Made by a program: the position numbers and the translations under genes | Shown: positions 5,470 to 5,990 of the stretch, one piece after another | Position numbering within the stretch: position 1 is the first letter of the stretch | Layout: every line of letters starts with the position of its first letter | Source: Candidatus Hydrogenedentota bacterium | GTDB taxonomy: Bacteria; Hydrogenedentota; Hydrogenedentia; Hydrogenedentales; GCA-2746185 | Length of the DNA stretch: 5,990 nt | NCBI GenBank assembly: GCA_030123645.1 | Contig: JASJYE010000166.1 | Coordinates: 1 to 5,990, forward strand | Reading direction: 5' to 3' | Notes under the pieces: model-generated | The model's input: only the letters and a program-made list of their open reading frames with translations | Database searches by the model: none | What the model was told of the DNA's origin: nothing

Positions 5470-5491
5470 ACCTCAGGGACTTCCTCGCGAC

Positions 5492-5990
5492 TTGACCATT
5501 CCAGGGGTACTCGGCTTTATCGGCTTCGGCAATATGGGCAGGGCCATCGCCAAGGGCTTGGTCCAGGCCGGCGCCATCCCCGCCGACCGTTTGCTGGCCT
5601 TCGATGTCAAGCCGGAAAGCGCGAAGCGGGTGGAGGAAATCGGTGGAGTGGCCCTCGAGTCCGCGGCCGCATTGGCCGAGCGCAGCCAAACCCTTCTGCT
5701 TGCGCCGAAGCCGCAAGATATGGAAGTTGCTTTGGATTCGATTGCCGCACATCTCGGCGCTGAATCGCTGGTGATCTCGATTGCCGCGGGCATCTCCATT
5801 TCGTATATCCAAGGTGTGCTCGGTTCGGAGCGCCATGTGGCCCGGGTCATGCCCAATACGCCTGCTCTCGTGGGTGCGGGAGCCGCGGGCATTGCGCTCA
5901 GCGCTTCGTGCACGGAGGAGGACGCCGGAGTCGCCGAGGCCATCTTCGAGTCGGTCGGCATTGCCGAGCGGCTTCCCGAGTCGGCGCTCG
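5492..5990 (+). CDS. proC: Pyrroline-5-carboxylate reductase, N-terminal part
   Basis: ProC reduces 1-pyrroline-5-carboxylate to L-proline with NAD(P)H, the last step of proline synthesis, in the cytoplasm. The first 166 codons are present; the family is usually about 270 residues, so the C-terminal dimerisation domain lies beyond the window. The Rossmann motif LGFIGFGNMGRAIAKGL (7-23, glycines 11, 13 and 16) opens the protein. APKPQ (71-75) corresponds to the usual VKPQ, with Pro in place of Val. ISIAAGIS (95-102) and the family signature RVMPNTPALVGAGAAG (118-133) follow. Upstream in this frame there is a TGA at 5420-5422 and no ATG; the first in-frame ATG (codon 15) lies inside the nucleotide-binding motif. 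TTG at 5492 is therefore the best start, with AGGGA 12 bases upstream. It is divergent from the kinase, with no sign of functional linkage. Confidence 0.93.
   Translation, partial: MTIPGVLGFIGFGNMGRAIAKGLVQAGAIPADRLLAFDVKPESAKRVEEIGGVALESAAALAERSQTLLLAPKPQDMEVALDSIAAHLGAESLVISIAAGISISYIQGVLGSERHVARVMPNTPALVGAGAAGIALSASCTEEDAGVAEAIFESVGIAERLPESAL

Noticed and set aside
5368..5763. Plus-strand open frame starting inside the right end of MITE copy 2
   Set aside because: It overlaps proC in a different frame, shows no domain and has a compositionally biased Arg/Gly-rich translation.
5237..5961. Minus-strand open frames overlapping proC
   Set aside because: proC on the plus strand carries unmistakable family signatures; the opposite frames are open only because of high GC codon bias.

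Overview
The window is about 6 kb of moderately GC-rich bacterial DNA. It holds three complete genes on the minus strand (serine/threonine kinase, zinc-ribbon protein, ABC exporter; in that order in the direction of transcription). A partial proC gene lies on the plus strand and runs off the right end. A membrane-anchored PknB-type kinase fused to a formylglycine-generating-enzyme (SUMF1-like) domain, together with a CxxC protein of no recognised family, suggests an environmental lineage such as the Planctomycetes/PVC group, Hydrogenedentota or Myxococcota. That placement is an inference from gene style only; no rRNA or other marker is present.

Layout: 1-51 is the 3' flank of the exporter. 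52-1998 (-) is an MsbA/BmrA-like ABC half-transporter with a TTG start. 1999-2167 is its leader, with a plausible sigma70-type promoter and two short dyads. 2168-2572 (-) is a 134-residue zinc-ribbon protein of unknown role, preceded by a good promoter (exact TTGACA, 18-bp spacer, TAATAT). 2710-4614 (-) is the kinase/FGE-like fusion. 4615-5491 is an 877-bp divergent intergenic region. 5492-5990 (+) is the first 166 codons of pyrroline-5-carboxylate reductase, also with a TTG start.

The most interesting part is the divergent intergenic region. It holds two copies, in the same orientation, of a short non-coding element of about 185 bp. Its ends are inverted (GTAAGCGTTCAGG-like), and each copy is bounded by its own perfect 8-bp direct repeat: CCTTTGGC around copy 1 (4631-4815) and CCTTCCTT around copy 2 (4972-5385). 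GTAA-type ends with 8-bp target duplications are the known signature of the IS66 transposon family, so these look like non-autonomous IS66-type MITEs. Copy 2 is itself split by a second, unrelated insertion of about 221 bp (5060-5280). That insertion carries a perfect 16-bp inverted repeat near its ends, internal CCCCCTTTGAAGGGGG-type hairpins and a 7-bp flanking repeat, giving a nested history that can be read directly. Removing all three insertions leaves an ancestral kinase/proC spacer of about 262 bp.

The insertions touch expression signals. Copy 1 landed 16 bp upstream of the kinase start codon, and its target duplication contains most of the kinase Shine-Dalgarno sequence. Copy 2 landed so that its target duplication overlaps the first two bases of the likely proC -35 hexamer. 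The genes do not form an obvious single pathway. The spacers of 137 and 169 bp, with candidate promoters in each, suggest mostly independent transcription of the three minus-strand genes.
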